Of a stretch of DNA of 64,000 nucleotides, positions 26,958 to 39,758 are shown piece by piece (position 1 is the first letter of the stretch; each line of letters begins with the position of its first letter). The position numbers and the translations under genes are program-made. Below the pieces are notes generated by a model that was given only the letters and a program-made list of their open reading frames with translations, was not told where the DNA came from and did not search any database. The stretch comes from Brugia malayi. Its lineage: Eukaryota > Nematoda > Chromadorea > Rhabditida > Onchocercidae. The stretch spans positions 7,320,187-7,384,186 of the forward strand of contig NW_025062475.1 of NCBI RefSeq assembly GCF_000002995.4. Direction: 5' to 3'.

Positions 26958-29357
26958 TACTTATAAAAGTAGCGGTAGGTTGAAATGGAATACTAATATC
27001 AATCATTTCTTAGTATCAGAGCACAATTAGCGTAGTGTTTGTCACAAAATTAAATCAAGTGGGTCATGATTTGAGATAGTGGTCTGGACTTCATTCAACT
27101 TCATCTCTTTTTCATGCTTTACACCTTTTAGCCTTCCATATAATAATATTAATTTCAAGCAGTTATTTATTCATCGTTACTGTAAGAGAGTCACTCATAC
27201 TACTATCGCTTTTGTTGTATTATTTAATCATTTCAGTCCGGAAAATTTGTTAACTAAAGACTAAAAGGAGACCATACTGTGAAAAGCAATCGGTGATTCC
27301 ATTGGTTCCATGTGACATGACGACAGTGATGATCAAACAATGCTGAGATCCTGCCGATCCATCATGATTGTTCTACTTCACATACATTTCAGCACTGCCT
27401 GTTATCTAGCTATTCAGAGCACAATTTTTGACAAGTGTTTTAGCATCTGTTTGTTCCTAGTTCGTTTTAAACTCAAATTAATTTGGATTTTCATTTCGAA
27501 TTTTTTTTCACTCCATACGATAGTATTTCAGATATGTTGTGTAATTTTAAATGAAGATATGCAGTAAATGGTTGACTTAAGAAGGATTTTAGGATATAAC
27601 GGATATTTTAGAGAAATTTCGATATAAATTCCAATATTGTATTATAAACATTCCAATTATAGTCCACAAAAAGTATGACGTAACAAATTTAAAATAATAT
27701 TCTAATATAAATAGGTGAGGCTTTGCAAGCAATCAGATTTTTCTGTAGGATTGGATGAGATCAATTTGTGAAAACGTACAAAGTTAATAGTACTTTTTTG
27801 TGTATTTTTTATGAAGTGTATTTTTGATTTGGAATCAGTAACAAATTGAGATAAAGATGCTGGTTTCATCTAAGCTTCAGTGATGTAAACTAAAATCTTG
27901 CTTACTTCCGGAACACTTCACATTCAAGAAAACATAGACCAGTCATTCTTCATTTTCATAAATCCTTTTGAAAAATATCGTGCACAATAAATATTTTTTT
28001 CAAATCACTGAGCCAGACAATAGTAATCCATAATATAGATAGTTGCATAATGCAATATTTGAAAAGAGATTATTTTTTCATATGTTAGTTCTTTTTTTCC
28101 TACAATATTATGTTACAAAGCTTTTTTTTTCTTTTTTTTTTTCAATTTGCTTTAGAATTTCAGTCAGTGATAAGTGTCTTCTGAACTTGAAGTGATAAAC
28201 GCGAGATTGAGAAGATTATTTTCCGTAAATTTAGCTAGTTAAACCAATTTTTTGGAGTTGAAATTGCTTGATGTTATTAATGTTAATATCATTTTCATGA
28301 AATAAGAACTTTCTAACAGATAATCTTAGGCAAGTGACATTTTTGGATATTTCGATGGTAAATTCGAACTTGAAATCTGTGATTTTAAATTAAATATGTG
28401 TCTCTGCAACTGCAATTTATTGGTCTTATTTGAAGTAGCTTTGCTGGTTAATCATTCACGTTAATCAGAAAGCTTTCAAAGAATTGAAGCCTAGGGATTT
28501 AGTGCATTCGGGATGGAAGTTTTCAAAGGGTGGGGAAATAGAAATATATTTATAGGAAGCAGGAATGGAGCATGCGAAGTTCTGCAAAATTTAAGATTCA
28601 AAAATAATCTTTGTCAGACCTAACTTTGTGGTCATTCATTCATCTTTCTTCTTCGTATTTAATTATATAGGAATATGTCAGCATCAGATAATGAAATGCC
28701 TACATCTACCCTCAACATTCTTTAATTAATTATGTGTTCTGAAACATTTGTCACTCTACAAAATGCAAAATCAAAGAGAGTCAGTTAACATAAGTTCAAT
28801 TCTTCCTTTTTGCTCTGCTCTTTTTTCTCCCTTTCTTCTTCTTCTCCTCTCTCTCCTTTCCCCTGTAACTCGCGAATTACGTTCTTGTCTTTCTCTCCAT
28901 CTTAATCAATTCAAGCGACTATCAGTGAAAGTTATTGGTGTTGCATTTCAACATCTGTTTATTACAACATTATAGATCACCATTATTTTTTTTTCCTTTT
29001 CAATTTATAATTTCCATTAGAATAAGTGACCAGAACTGCAGATTCGACATTTATTTATTTATTTGTTTTTGTTTCTGCCGATACAATCATTTATTATGTT
29101 TCCAACAATTGAATGATTGGTCAATCATTTCATATTCGTTTGTGATAGTACAGCAAGTAGTACAGTTTATTTAATATCTCCAAAGTCCAATTATTTGTTT
29201 AGTTTTAAAACTAGAACTGTGAACTTTATCTCCACAACGTTAACAGTGCTAGTGGATTTCGATTGTTATATCATAACAGCAGTAGTGAGGAAACCTTAAA
29301 TGAAAATTAATACATTCTAAAGCAATTAACTTTTCAGTAAGTTAAAAAAAAAATGTG

Positions 29358-29636
29358 TCACATAACTTTAATTTGTATTCGTAGAAATCTGACAAAGGCG
29401 AAAAGAAAGAAAGCAAATTTCTCAGTTATATTTTTTAGCTCAAAACAATTTGTTGTGCTTATTGTTTGGCCATCTGATTGATTGGAAGTGCCCTTTTGTT
29501 CGGCTTGCTTTCGATAAGTTTCGGCTGACATGCTAACACGATATTCGACACTGTGATCTGCAATGCTGGGAGCACAAGCAATTCGAACAAAACAGGTCGA
29601 ACATGCTTTTTGTTTTTTTCCTTTTTTTGACGACAT
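29358..29636 (-). CDS. Possible small hypothetical protein
   Basis: A 92-codon frame begins with a Lys-rich leader (MSSKKGKKQK), then a Cys-containing middle (CSTCFVRIAC) and a polar segment (SMSAETYRKQAEQKG). The last 25 residues are hydrophobic and low in complexity and could be intron sequence read through. I do not recognise it. No family motif or clear neighbouring exon supports it. The balanced amino-acid content of the first 65 residues is the only reason to list it. Confidence 0.25.
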   Translation of the reverse strand: MSSKKGKKQKACSTCFVRIACAPSIADHSVEYRVSMSAETYRKQAEQKGTSNQSDGQTISTTNCFELKNITEKFAFFLFAFVRFLRIQIKVM

Positions 29637-29940
29637 TTTCCAACTTATGTTTCACATTTTTTTATTTTTTCTATTCTCGTCACAAGAAATTTTATGAGGA
29701 AGTTGGATAACATAATAAATTGTCCTTGCTCTTTTTCAACATTTTCCATTGAAGGTCTCAATTTTTGTTTCCGCTTATAATCACAGAAATAAAAACAAAA
29801 GTTTAAAATCTCTCACGCCTGGCTTATCTCGCTTATCTTCGATTGAGCTTTTCATATTTTGTGAGAGAAAAAAGTCATTCGAAAATTTTCTATACACTAA
29901 ATCTTCTATTTATCTTCATGGTTATTTTCCGCTTGTTTCT

Positions 29941-30366
29941 TCCCTAATGAATATATCCATTCATTAAGGTAACCATCAATATTTCCGGCTTGTCTCGGTT
30001 TTACGGATGTCGCAAGCATGTTTTTTTTCCGACCTCTCAGAGTTAAATATATGATTATTGCTTCACTCGTTGCTCCAGACGGGAACTCTGTTCTGAATTC
30101 ATGTAAAAAATTGAATAAGTAGTTAAAGGAGGAATGAAGCAAGAATAAAAGTACCACTGGGAGGTTTCGCTTTTGTGTTTTCAACTATTTGTTGTTAATC
30201 AGCTGCTGTACAAATGATTCATTAGCAGAGAAAGATTTATGATTCAATTCTCGCTACCACATGCTCTTCAATGCTAGAGAATACAAAATTCGAAAAAGAG
30301 CTATTTCTTCCCTTATGAATATCCATTCATTAAGGTAACTATCAATACTTCTAGCTTCTCGGCTTT
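29941..30366. repeat. Diverged direct repeat pair (about 60 bp units)
   Basis: Units 29941-30003 and 30308-30366 share TCCATTCATTAAGGTAAC and following bases (ATCAATA..TC..GCTT..TCGG), with several mismatches. They may be fragments of a dispersed repeat family or of a decayed mobile element. Confidence 0.5.
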
Positions 30367-30870
30367 ATTTTCAAATATTTAACACGACAATTCAAATATT
30401 TAACACATTAAAGAGCAACATCCGCTAATGGAAGATGCAATCTTCCCAATTTAAAATCCAATTAAAGGGTTTTATATTCAATTGTTTAATCATGTTTAAT
30501 ATAGAGACTGCAGCAAATTTGACTATAAAAAAATTGAACAGAAACAAAAGCGTGATGGAATATGTAGATTAGAAAGAAGAATATAAGTTAATCAAAGATA
30601 AGTTAAATCGAAAATCTTCATGACAACCTGTTTCTACTGTTGAATTTAGTGTATTTTGAAATTTGATTGAACTTTGAACAGCTGAACTCATTGTCATTAC
30701 GCACTCAATCCAACAAAATATCACTGATTTATTGTTTGAATTAGCGATTATTTCATTTAATGATTTTGACTTGAAAATAAATAGCTGTGCTGAGGTAAAG
30801 TAAGTAAAAGTGTCTCTGCAGGGATTTTGCTCTTTACGATCTGTGACTTTTGAATGTCAACACTTTTTAG

Positions 30871-33322
30871 AAGAGCAAAGAGAGGAAGAAGAAGTTATCT
30901 GGCTTAGAACTGCAATGTGAACGAATTCAAAAGGCCGCGAGGTGATTTTTTACTAATTTTAATAAAAAAAATCGTCTCAGGCAAAATTTTTAGGTTTTAG
31001 TTGATCGGTAGGTTTGTGTTCCGAATAAAAATATTTGTCTAAGAACTATCAAAAAATTCGTGAAATTGTCTTGAAGTCTAATTGAGGTTTTTTTTTTTTA
31101 GAAATCAGATTTTAATCTTTTCTGAATAGTAATTAATTAACACCGAAATAAAAGGCATACGAGACCAATTGTGCAGAAGTGGACAGATACAAAAGGTTAT
31201 GACAGAAAGAAGCAACTGCAATAATGATTGAAATAAGAAATGATCATTATTATATCTTACTGATTATGCTGCAGTTGAACACTGATAAATTCGTTTTGTT
31301 TTGTTATTTTAAATTGAAAAGAAAACCAAATCAAAACCGAAGTTCTAAAATCATACATCAACTCGGCTAGTATTAATTCACATCATCTGAGGTGGCCACC
31401 ATTGCTCAAATCATTTATATTTCTGAACTTAATTCAAAAATTAGACAGGCTTCTCGCTTATCGGGAAAGCATGTTACCTGACTGGAATGTCATAATTAAG
31501 TTAGCTAACTAGGATAGTTTTAATGTTTTACTTCTTATCTTTAAGTTAAATTCACTCAAATATCTCCTATTTGCAATACTGCAAAAAGGGACTTCATTCC
31601 TTCTCGGCTGTTTGGAATTTGCAAAGCAATATTAGCTGAGTTTATAAATTTCTTTTTTTCCTATTTTTCTTCTTAATTATCATTCTCTGCGTAATCTGCG
31701 AGTAGTTTCAGAATTTTATCGAAATAGTGTTTTTTATTTGTAATCATAAAATTGGAATGACTTTGTTTTTCAATTTTAAACAAATCATGAAACTAAATGC
31801 ACATCATTTTTTCGAGATAGCAACTGGTTTTACTATTACTGCTACTATTATTTTTTTGAAATAGCAACTGATTCAAGTTGTTATACGTTCATTTCAACTC
31901 AGATCACTTTGCCATTCTGCTTCGTCAACTAAGACTAACTTAATTAATCAGAAAACTGTTCTAAATTTAATTGCCATTTCTCTCGAATAAAAATAAAAAA
32001 ATGGTATGCATTAAATTTTATTGAAATGTTTGATAGCATTTAAATCACTGATTGGTAATGGAAGGAAAATTAGTGAACTCTGAATTAGTTTTATAAATTC
32101 CTCAAGCAGTTATTCATGATTTCATGGACAGATACTCATTGTTGTGTATAGTGCATTTTACAGAGAAGACGAAGCAAAGTTTCTGGAAAAAGTGGCACAT
32201 CTCCATCTGTAAGTTATGCTCTTTCCTTTTTATGTTTATTACTCATTCGCACTTATTCATAAAAACAAATCCTTTTGTGGGCCAACTTTTTTTTCCTAGT
32301 TTTTAATCATATTTTGACCTTATTTAAGAGTTTATACAAATGGATGTTTTTTAAACGACTAAGCATAGAAATTAACCTTATCTTTGTACGCATAACTTTG
32401 TGCTGTTTATATGTATACGTGCGCACGGTGTATTATGACACATCACTTCCGTGAACGGGTTTGGTATAAAAAGCAAACCACTCCCGTTTAATTTGAAGAT
32501 TTTTCATCTCGCTGTAGTCTCCATATAAAGCTCCACTCTTGATGCTACTTAATTTGGGCTTTTAATATATTAGTTTAATTATCCTGCTAATCCTTCGCTA
32601 AATCATAGAAGCATGTATCATCATATCCTGCACTATTTGGATAATTTCCATTTTAGCACCATTTCTATTTTTCCTACTGAAAATTTCGCCCATTTCACGT
32701 CCTATTTCATTCAAATCTTGTCAATTATGTTTATTTCTCGCTTGTGATAAACAATTCGATTGCAATAATAGATTTCAGAGAAGATGCGCGAGCTGTCACC
32801 GAAATAGCGGAAGAAACTAAACGTAATAAACAAAAACGACACCACTCCGTTCAGGAGCCACCATCTACTCATCTTTCATCCATTGATTATTCCGATAATC
32901 CGCATGTAAAGCTTTTGCTTGATATGAATGTAATTCGTCTCATTTCTTCACTTCATTAAACCCTAATATATCACTAAGTATGAATGATGGATGGATTCAA
33001 ATGGATTAAGAGAAAGCAATGTAATTTGAATAGAACAATGTAATCACTTATGGATTCTACCTTTTATTACTTTTAACTCTAATCCATTTCAATTATCTCA
33101 AATTCGCTCTATTTTTAGCCATTCTCTAAAAGCCCGTCAACTTCTTTCACAAAGGTGATGAAATCTGAGAGAAGCGGTATGAATTTTGTGAATACTAAAG
33201 AAGACATTAGCGACAAGAGATTTCCGAAATGGTGTGGTTTATTATCATCGTTTTCTTCTGCGGGAAATAGTCGTCAATCATCGAAAAAGCCACCGAAACG
33301 ACGGATGTCAACATTTATCTAA
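30871..33322 (+). CDS. Unrecognised protein, 3' exons: coiled-coil-like segment and basic Ser-rich tail
   Basis: Four exons join with exact phase agreement: 30871-30941, 32164-32208 (a 45-base microexon), 32779-32905 and 33119-33322, ending in TAA. They give 148 residues, beginning KSKERKKKLSGLELQCERIQ. The first two exons read as a charged amphipathic helix (KAAREDEAKFLEKVAHLHLE). The later part is polar and basic and ends KKPPKRRMSTFI. The frame is open upstream with phase 0 at an acceptor (CACTTTTTAG), so this is the C-terminal part of a larger protein whose earlier exons I could not find. I do not recognise the family. The charged helix and basic Ser/Thr-rich tail suggest a cytoplasmic scaffold or channel tail, but that is only a guess. 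Confidence 0.65.
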
Positions 33323-36300
33323 TCGTTCACTATGCCCACCGTAATCGTGCGTGAATAATGAGTATTTCCCAGAAACATCCTAATGAACAACTAAATTTCC
33401 GGCCGATTTCTATTCAGAAAGTGTAAAAATGTAAATATTGTTTGTAACAGTATTGGTTTGATCATGAATTTCAAAATGTAATAGTGGATGGGCCACATAT
33501 TCGATTCTTTTCTGCAGAACAAAAGTTTAGGATAAATAACATATATATATATATATATACTGTTGGCTTAGAGTCTTTCAGTATCGCCTAATGACACTAT
33601 TTTATTACCATTATTATCGGCAATAGTTTCTCAAAAAAAAAAGAAAAAAAAAAACGCATAATCTGTTGTATTGGATTAGTAAGATTTCATATCTACTAGT
33701 TTGAAAATATCTATTCATTTTACAAAGTTTTTTATTCTTTTTTTTTCCACATTATAAGCTATGCGAATATTTCCTCCACTCAATTTTTGAGCAAAACCAA
33801 TTTTTACTATAAAAATTTTTTCTTTTCTAAAATTAAAATAGAAAAGTGCTAAGCTTCTGAAATTTTATGATTTAAAAAAAATGTAGCTTGTTGACTGGAT
33901 TTTTAAGCTGTTTATAAGAAGTTTATCTCTACAGATGCACTTTAGACGGTTAAATATAGAGAATACTTTTACATATTATTGAATATTTCTAAACTCAAAG
34001 ACCCTGAATGAAATGTATTTGAAAACCTGAAGAAAAATTTAAGATCCTCGTTCAGTATATTTGAAAATTAAATGACATTTGCTGATACGTGCTTTATCTT
34101 TCACTTTATCTGAATCCAAAACCATAATTCAATTTTCAAAAGCCCGGAATTCAATTCTCATATACTATGAGAGGATGATTCTATAATAAATTTACATAAC
34201 CGGTCCAATTTTTTTTTCAAAGGAGAACATTTCGATATGCTACAAAGGTACTTTTATCTCAGTGCTTTAATCCTAATTTCACATTTTCTTCAGTTTTTTG
34301 AAATTTTCGGTTCGATTTGAATCCACTCAATGATATGTACTTATAGTTTTTGAAACATGGAAGAAATGTTATGCGCAACCCTTCTTACATTTTCAGCTTA
34401 AATAGTTCCTGCAATGTTTTAATTCTTGCTGACGAAATGGATGAACAGATTGCTCGAATAGTCTTAAAATTAAAGATGCTGAACCAACTTCAAAATTTTG
34501 AAAGAATGGGTTGGTCAAATTATCCTTGCATGATTGCTTGTGTAATAAAAAATACATAATTTGACAGACAGTCATCTCGAACTTACAAGTGAACAAAATT
34601 TAAAAATTTTCGAGTCCAATACTGAAATAGCAAAGATATAACCAAGGATTTAGAGCATTTCACGATAGTCGACGTTATTTCACGTTGTAACATTGCAAAC
34701 AATGTCCAAACACCTTGCTGAATAACTGAGGAACAGTTTTTAGGAAAAATATATTGAAACAGAAAACTGCCAGTGGATGAAATGAACTGGTAATCATTCC
34801 AATACTCTGATAAATGATAAACAATAAAATCATTATTTGAAGGTCTATCTCTCACATTATCGTAAACTTGAACCTTGATTTGCTAACGTTATGTCTACAA
34901 GACAATTTTAAATGCATCTTAAACCTAATAATTTTAATCGACTTACAACAAAATGCTAATTAGAAATGGTTAGTAGTACGACATATATGACAAACATTGA
35001 ATTTTGAATTCTACTTTACACTTTCGTTGTGTTCAGTGATCGAAACTGAAATCAAATTTATTAGTAAATAAATGTAAACCGTAATTTCTTGCTGATTTAA
35101 AATTTGAAAATTCCAGTGAAATCTTTTCAGTGAAAAACATAAATCATATACAACAAATAGCAATTATGGAACCATTTTTAAATAGAACTTTTCTAAGTCT
35201 ATAACTTTAAGTCATGTAAAGGTCATCAAAGATGTATAAATCTCAGTTACATGAAGACTTCATTTTAAGAATGAAATAGAAATTCCACAGTGAAATATTT
35301 CCTTCCTTTAATAGAAAATTATTTTACTATAAAAGTTTTCTTCATTACTTAGAATAAATCTTAAATTAATTGTAATATTTATTCTTAGAATTTTATTCTT
35401 ACTGTTCGTGATATTCTTAATCGACTGAAACACTGATCACTGATCTAATAGCGTAGCAATCGCTTTAATAAGACGTGATCAAATTTTACAGAAATCAGGT
35501 ATATTGCTAGCGTGAATATCTTATGTTTTACTGATAATCGATAGTAATACCTAAATGGACAAAAAAGATCTGTGTTACCACAGGAAATAATACAGCATGT
35601 TTCGACAAAATTCAAAAGACCAAGGGAATTAAAAGTATTAACGAAAAAGATTATTACAATTTAATCCTTGAAATTTAAACGAACTCATAGGGAAAAGACA
35701 TGTAAAGGAAACTTTACTCCTTTATAGAGAAATAATACTTTTCAATCTCTTACTGAGTTAACAACCATAAAGGGCCTTGGTACCGTTTGATGTAGAATTA
35801 TCTCCAATGAATTGTCGCACCGATTAAAGTTAATTAAAATGGAAAAAATTGAAGATAGCTCTGTTTGGTATATAAGAAGCCCAGATCATGCCTTATTACC
35901 TACCGCATGCAGTTGAGTGTATAGAAAATTATAACATTGTATACCACGTAATCAATTACCTAACTAATGAAATATAACTAGCGGAGACAACGGTCAATTC
36001 AGAGACTTAACGAATTATTGGAAATAATCCGAACTCCTTATTGGTGCTGATTATTTCTAATTAAAAATCGGTGCAATGATTGTTGAAAGTGATGACATCA
36101 TGAACTTTGAAATAGTAATACAGTATGCACTTTAAACACAATATGTATTCCAATGTAAATTTCAGAATTGGAAAAATAATGATAAGCATTCAAGAACCTC
36201 CCAAGGTGACAATGACGACGAAACATTAAAATAATTCCAAGAGATTATTATCAGACAAAATAGACGACATCAAGTACCTGGTCTTGGGGAAACTCCAAGC

Positions 36301-39300
36301 ACAATTATAGGTTATGCGTTGAACATTTAAGGGACTCAATCATATGGATGGTTAGGAATTTGATGACAGTCAACGACGAATTTCTTGTTACAACAGGGAG
36401 AAATCCTAATCTACGACGAAAAAAAGTATTAGATCTTGATTCTATCGGAAACTGTCCTACATAAAATGGGAAATGCACAAAAAGAGGGGAAAATACGCAA
36501 AAAAAAAGAGAAAAATAAGGAAAGGATGTATTAAACTTATATTTTTATCAACGAACTTCAAATTTGATTCGTTTTGAAAGAAAATAAAACTTCTATAGCA
36601 ATAGATTGCAGCTTTATGGATCTTCACCTGATGAATGGTATGGATATCATCAATAAAGCAATAATTAGAAATTCTAGTCTAAAATCTAGGGAAGGGTAAT
36701 TTAATGAGAGAGAAACTAACCAAGAAGAAACTAAGGCCTAAAATCGACAAATTTCAATACATCTTTGACAATCTTGGAGAATTTAAACAACAGCAAAGCT
36801 GATTGTCCAAACAGTGCTGTCATAATCACAATTTATTATCACTAATTGAATGGCTGTCTCATAATAACCTTACACTGGTCGCCAAATTAATATTAGAAAA
36901 TAATGACATACTAGCAAAAATAACCAGCAGTAATTCCCATGTAAACCTAAAAAATACGAGACTGGTCAAGTTCAAGGCCAAATAATTAATCACTTCAAAA
37001 TTGAACCAGTTGATGCCGAATTGAAGATCTTATTCCAACAACATCCTAAGGTTCATTACATACTAACTCGATCAAAAGCAAGAATTTAGAACAAACCAAC
37101 AAAGTGAGGAGCCGAAGTATCACAACAATTCAAGAATGGTTTCTAAAATATTCGTGAGTTGATCAACAAGAACTAAATGAATTAACCAAACATTGGTGAG
37201 TGATAGACTTTTACATTTGTATTTTTATAATATTGCTAATATCAGTTACCATTAAGTTTGATTTAATTTATTTTATAATACCTTTGTCATGTATTAAATG
37301 CAACCCAGCAGCAATTGAATTTGTTGTCCCTTTCAATGATAAGGAACAAAAAAAAGGACACTTACTAAAAACTGGAATCAGCTGGATTATTTTTTTTTAC
37401 ATCCTTCAACACTATTTTCTCCTTCAGTTGGGAATGTTGGAAAATCGGAAGAAAAACCAAAATATGTTATAGCAATAAAATTAATTATTCGTTGTATAAA
37501 ACACATCCTAGATTAAAAAATTCATCACATTGTGTAAATATTAATTACAGCTTTTCCCACATCTGATGAATCTGTTATTCAATTCAATTAGTGTAATAAA
37601 GCTAATTTGTAAAAACCTTGCCATGCATCAATCTTATACGCAGCTTGAAAAAGCTGTATGTAAACTCTATCTCGTATTTTATTGTAAGCTTTTATCCACA
37701 ATATATAAAGGTCCTAGTTAAGCTTTTCAACTCATTAATTAAAACCTTCTAAATGGAATATTCCACTGCACTATCTTCATCTCCAGATTTACACTTCTAT
37801 AATATTCTATATTTCTAAATTGCAACTCTATATTTAGTTATTAATTATTTGCAGTGTTAACAATAAAATAATAATCCAATTTGCTGCGCAATTTGATTCA
37901 ACGCATGTAAGCTTTCCTTTTCTTATTATACCAAATTTATTCACTAAATTAACTCAACCTTTTCACATGACAACTCCATCTCTTTTCGATTACGTTTATA
38001 TAAGTGCTATTTAAAAACATTCGGATGACTGAAACATTTCTGATTCTGACATTGGATCTGCACTGCCTTCATCTCTTCAATCTTACTATTCTATACTAGG
38101 TTAGCTGGGTGTTATCAATAAACTAATACCAATATAATTTGTTATGCAGATTTATATCGACTAAAAGCACGAAATTTTCTTTTTCTCGCTGTACCTAACT
38201 CTTTCACTGATTTAACCCGACACTTTCACGACAACAATTAAAAGATAGGATAACGTGCCTTCACATGTTTCATAACAAAAGCATTACAATTAGAATCGGT
38301 AAAGTTTTTTGCACATATTAAGAAGATTCATTGCTCAAGGAGGTTACTCAAATTAATCTTGAGTGATGCTAACCAACCCCAATTAGTTTCCCAGAGCATT
38401 ATGGAACTTCCAGACCATTTAAATACACAATTAATGTGTCAACAGGCCATTTACTATTGCAAATAATACACTGTCAATACAAAAAATATTGCACCTATTA
38501 AATTTTTCCCAACATGCGATCTAACAGTTATTCTGAAAAACCTACCCTAATTCTCTCAATTCGGAGCATGATCCATTTCAATTCAATACATATAAAAAGA
38601 AAAATATTGCAATAAGCCTCAACAAAACAAGGAAAAACTTGAAACTAACATCATCAACCTGGAATCAGAAAACTTGTCGAACAACAATTCAAGTTATGGT
38701 ACGAAAGCATATTTTCCAATATTTGTAGAAGAATATTATTGAACTCATTAAAAGTGTTTATTTTATAGTTAATGTCATAAGGAAAAATTTCCCTGCTTCA
38801 TTTCCTAGCATAGCAGTGAAAGACTTTACAGTTCGAGCCATGTGATGACGCATTAAAGTAGAAAGGTGTAAACTACCAAGATATTTGGAACTTAAAAATA
38901 AAACAATTTAAATCCAAAAATGAACGGTTAAGGAATAGAATGTAATAAAATCTTGAATACACGAAAAAGTGACTATTTCCAGATATATATTCAATATTTA
39001 GAGATCTTCGGCCTATTTGAAAATGCATACATACACATATGTTTTCTCAGTACTAGCAAACTCGATAATTTCGATAACTTGAGATGAGAAACTAAAAGTT
39101 GACAGAGAAATCATGCAAACAAACACTTTTTTCTCATTGATACACTTACATAAAAGACCGTTTGGTTATTTGGTGTGGCGCATATTTTATTGCTAGAATA
39201 TTACATTCGGGTAAAGATGTACTTTTCGAAATGGACTGAATATTACATCCATCGTTATTCCACTTAATGCACACGTTTCATACCTCTATTTTTGATACGC

Positions 39301-39758
39301 CATTTGAAAGAAAATAGTAAAACCATCACGGTAGAAAAACTAAGTTAAAATATTTGCATCTAGAAGGAAATACTGAAATGATAACTTTATCAGCAGAGTT
39401 CTAATTGATAAAGAATACATCTATTTTAATCCTTTATCAGCTAGAATCTGATGAATCAAGCATAAGGAAATTCAGAATCGACATTCAGAATAGATATTAA
39501 AAGACTTAAACCAACAATAAATATGTGAATCACAAACACAGTAAAAAAAATGATTTATGGTCAAATTTTATGAAATTCTTATTATTTGTAAGTTCAATCA
39601 TCACAAGAGAGTACTATAAAATGGCCTAATACTGATCTTCGGTTAACTGGAATATATGAGAGAAGTTATTGAAAAGCTGAAACTAAGCACAGTAAGCCAA
39701 ATATGATAAACAAACTAAAATAAGGCCAATAATTTAGCTGACAACTAAAAGCAACAGA
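33323..39758. other. 6.4-kb region with no supported gene
   Basis: Very AT-rich, with an AT dinucleotide run at 33541-33559 and A/T homopolymers. I found no exon chain or known domain on either strand. Between about 35,900 and 37,200 the base composition looks less biased and stop-ridden fragments resemble decayed coding sequence, as an old mobile element would, but no motif supports a family. The 3' untranslated regions of both flanking convergent genes should end here. Confidence 0.45.
33541..33559. repeat. AT dinucleotide microsatellite
   Basis: Nine to ten uninterrupted AT units. Confidence 0.8.

Larger units (their letters stand above)
25797..30870. other. Long stretch without a supported gene
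   Basis: AT-rich sequence. It should contain the promoter and first exon of rpn-6 (left end) and the upstream exons of the + strand gene ending at 33322, but I could not identify any of them. It holds a TAAA-type simple repeat (about 26891-26957), poly-T tracts near 28120-28145, one possible small reverse-strand reading frame (29358-29636) and a diverged direct repeat (29941-30003 and 30308-30366). Confidence 0.4.

Noticed and set aside
29906..30184. 92-codon reverse-strand frame over the direct repeat
   Set aside because: Overlaps a repeated unit, has no motif, and the second repeat copy does not keep the frame.
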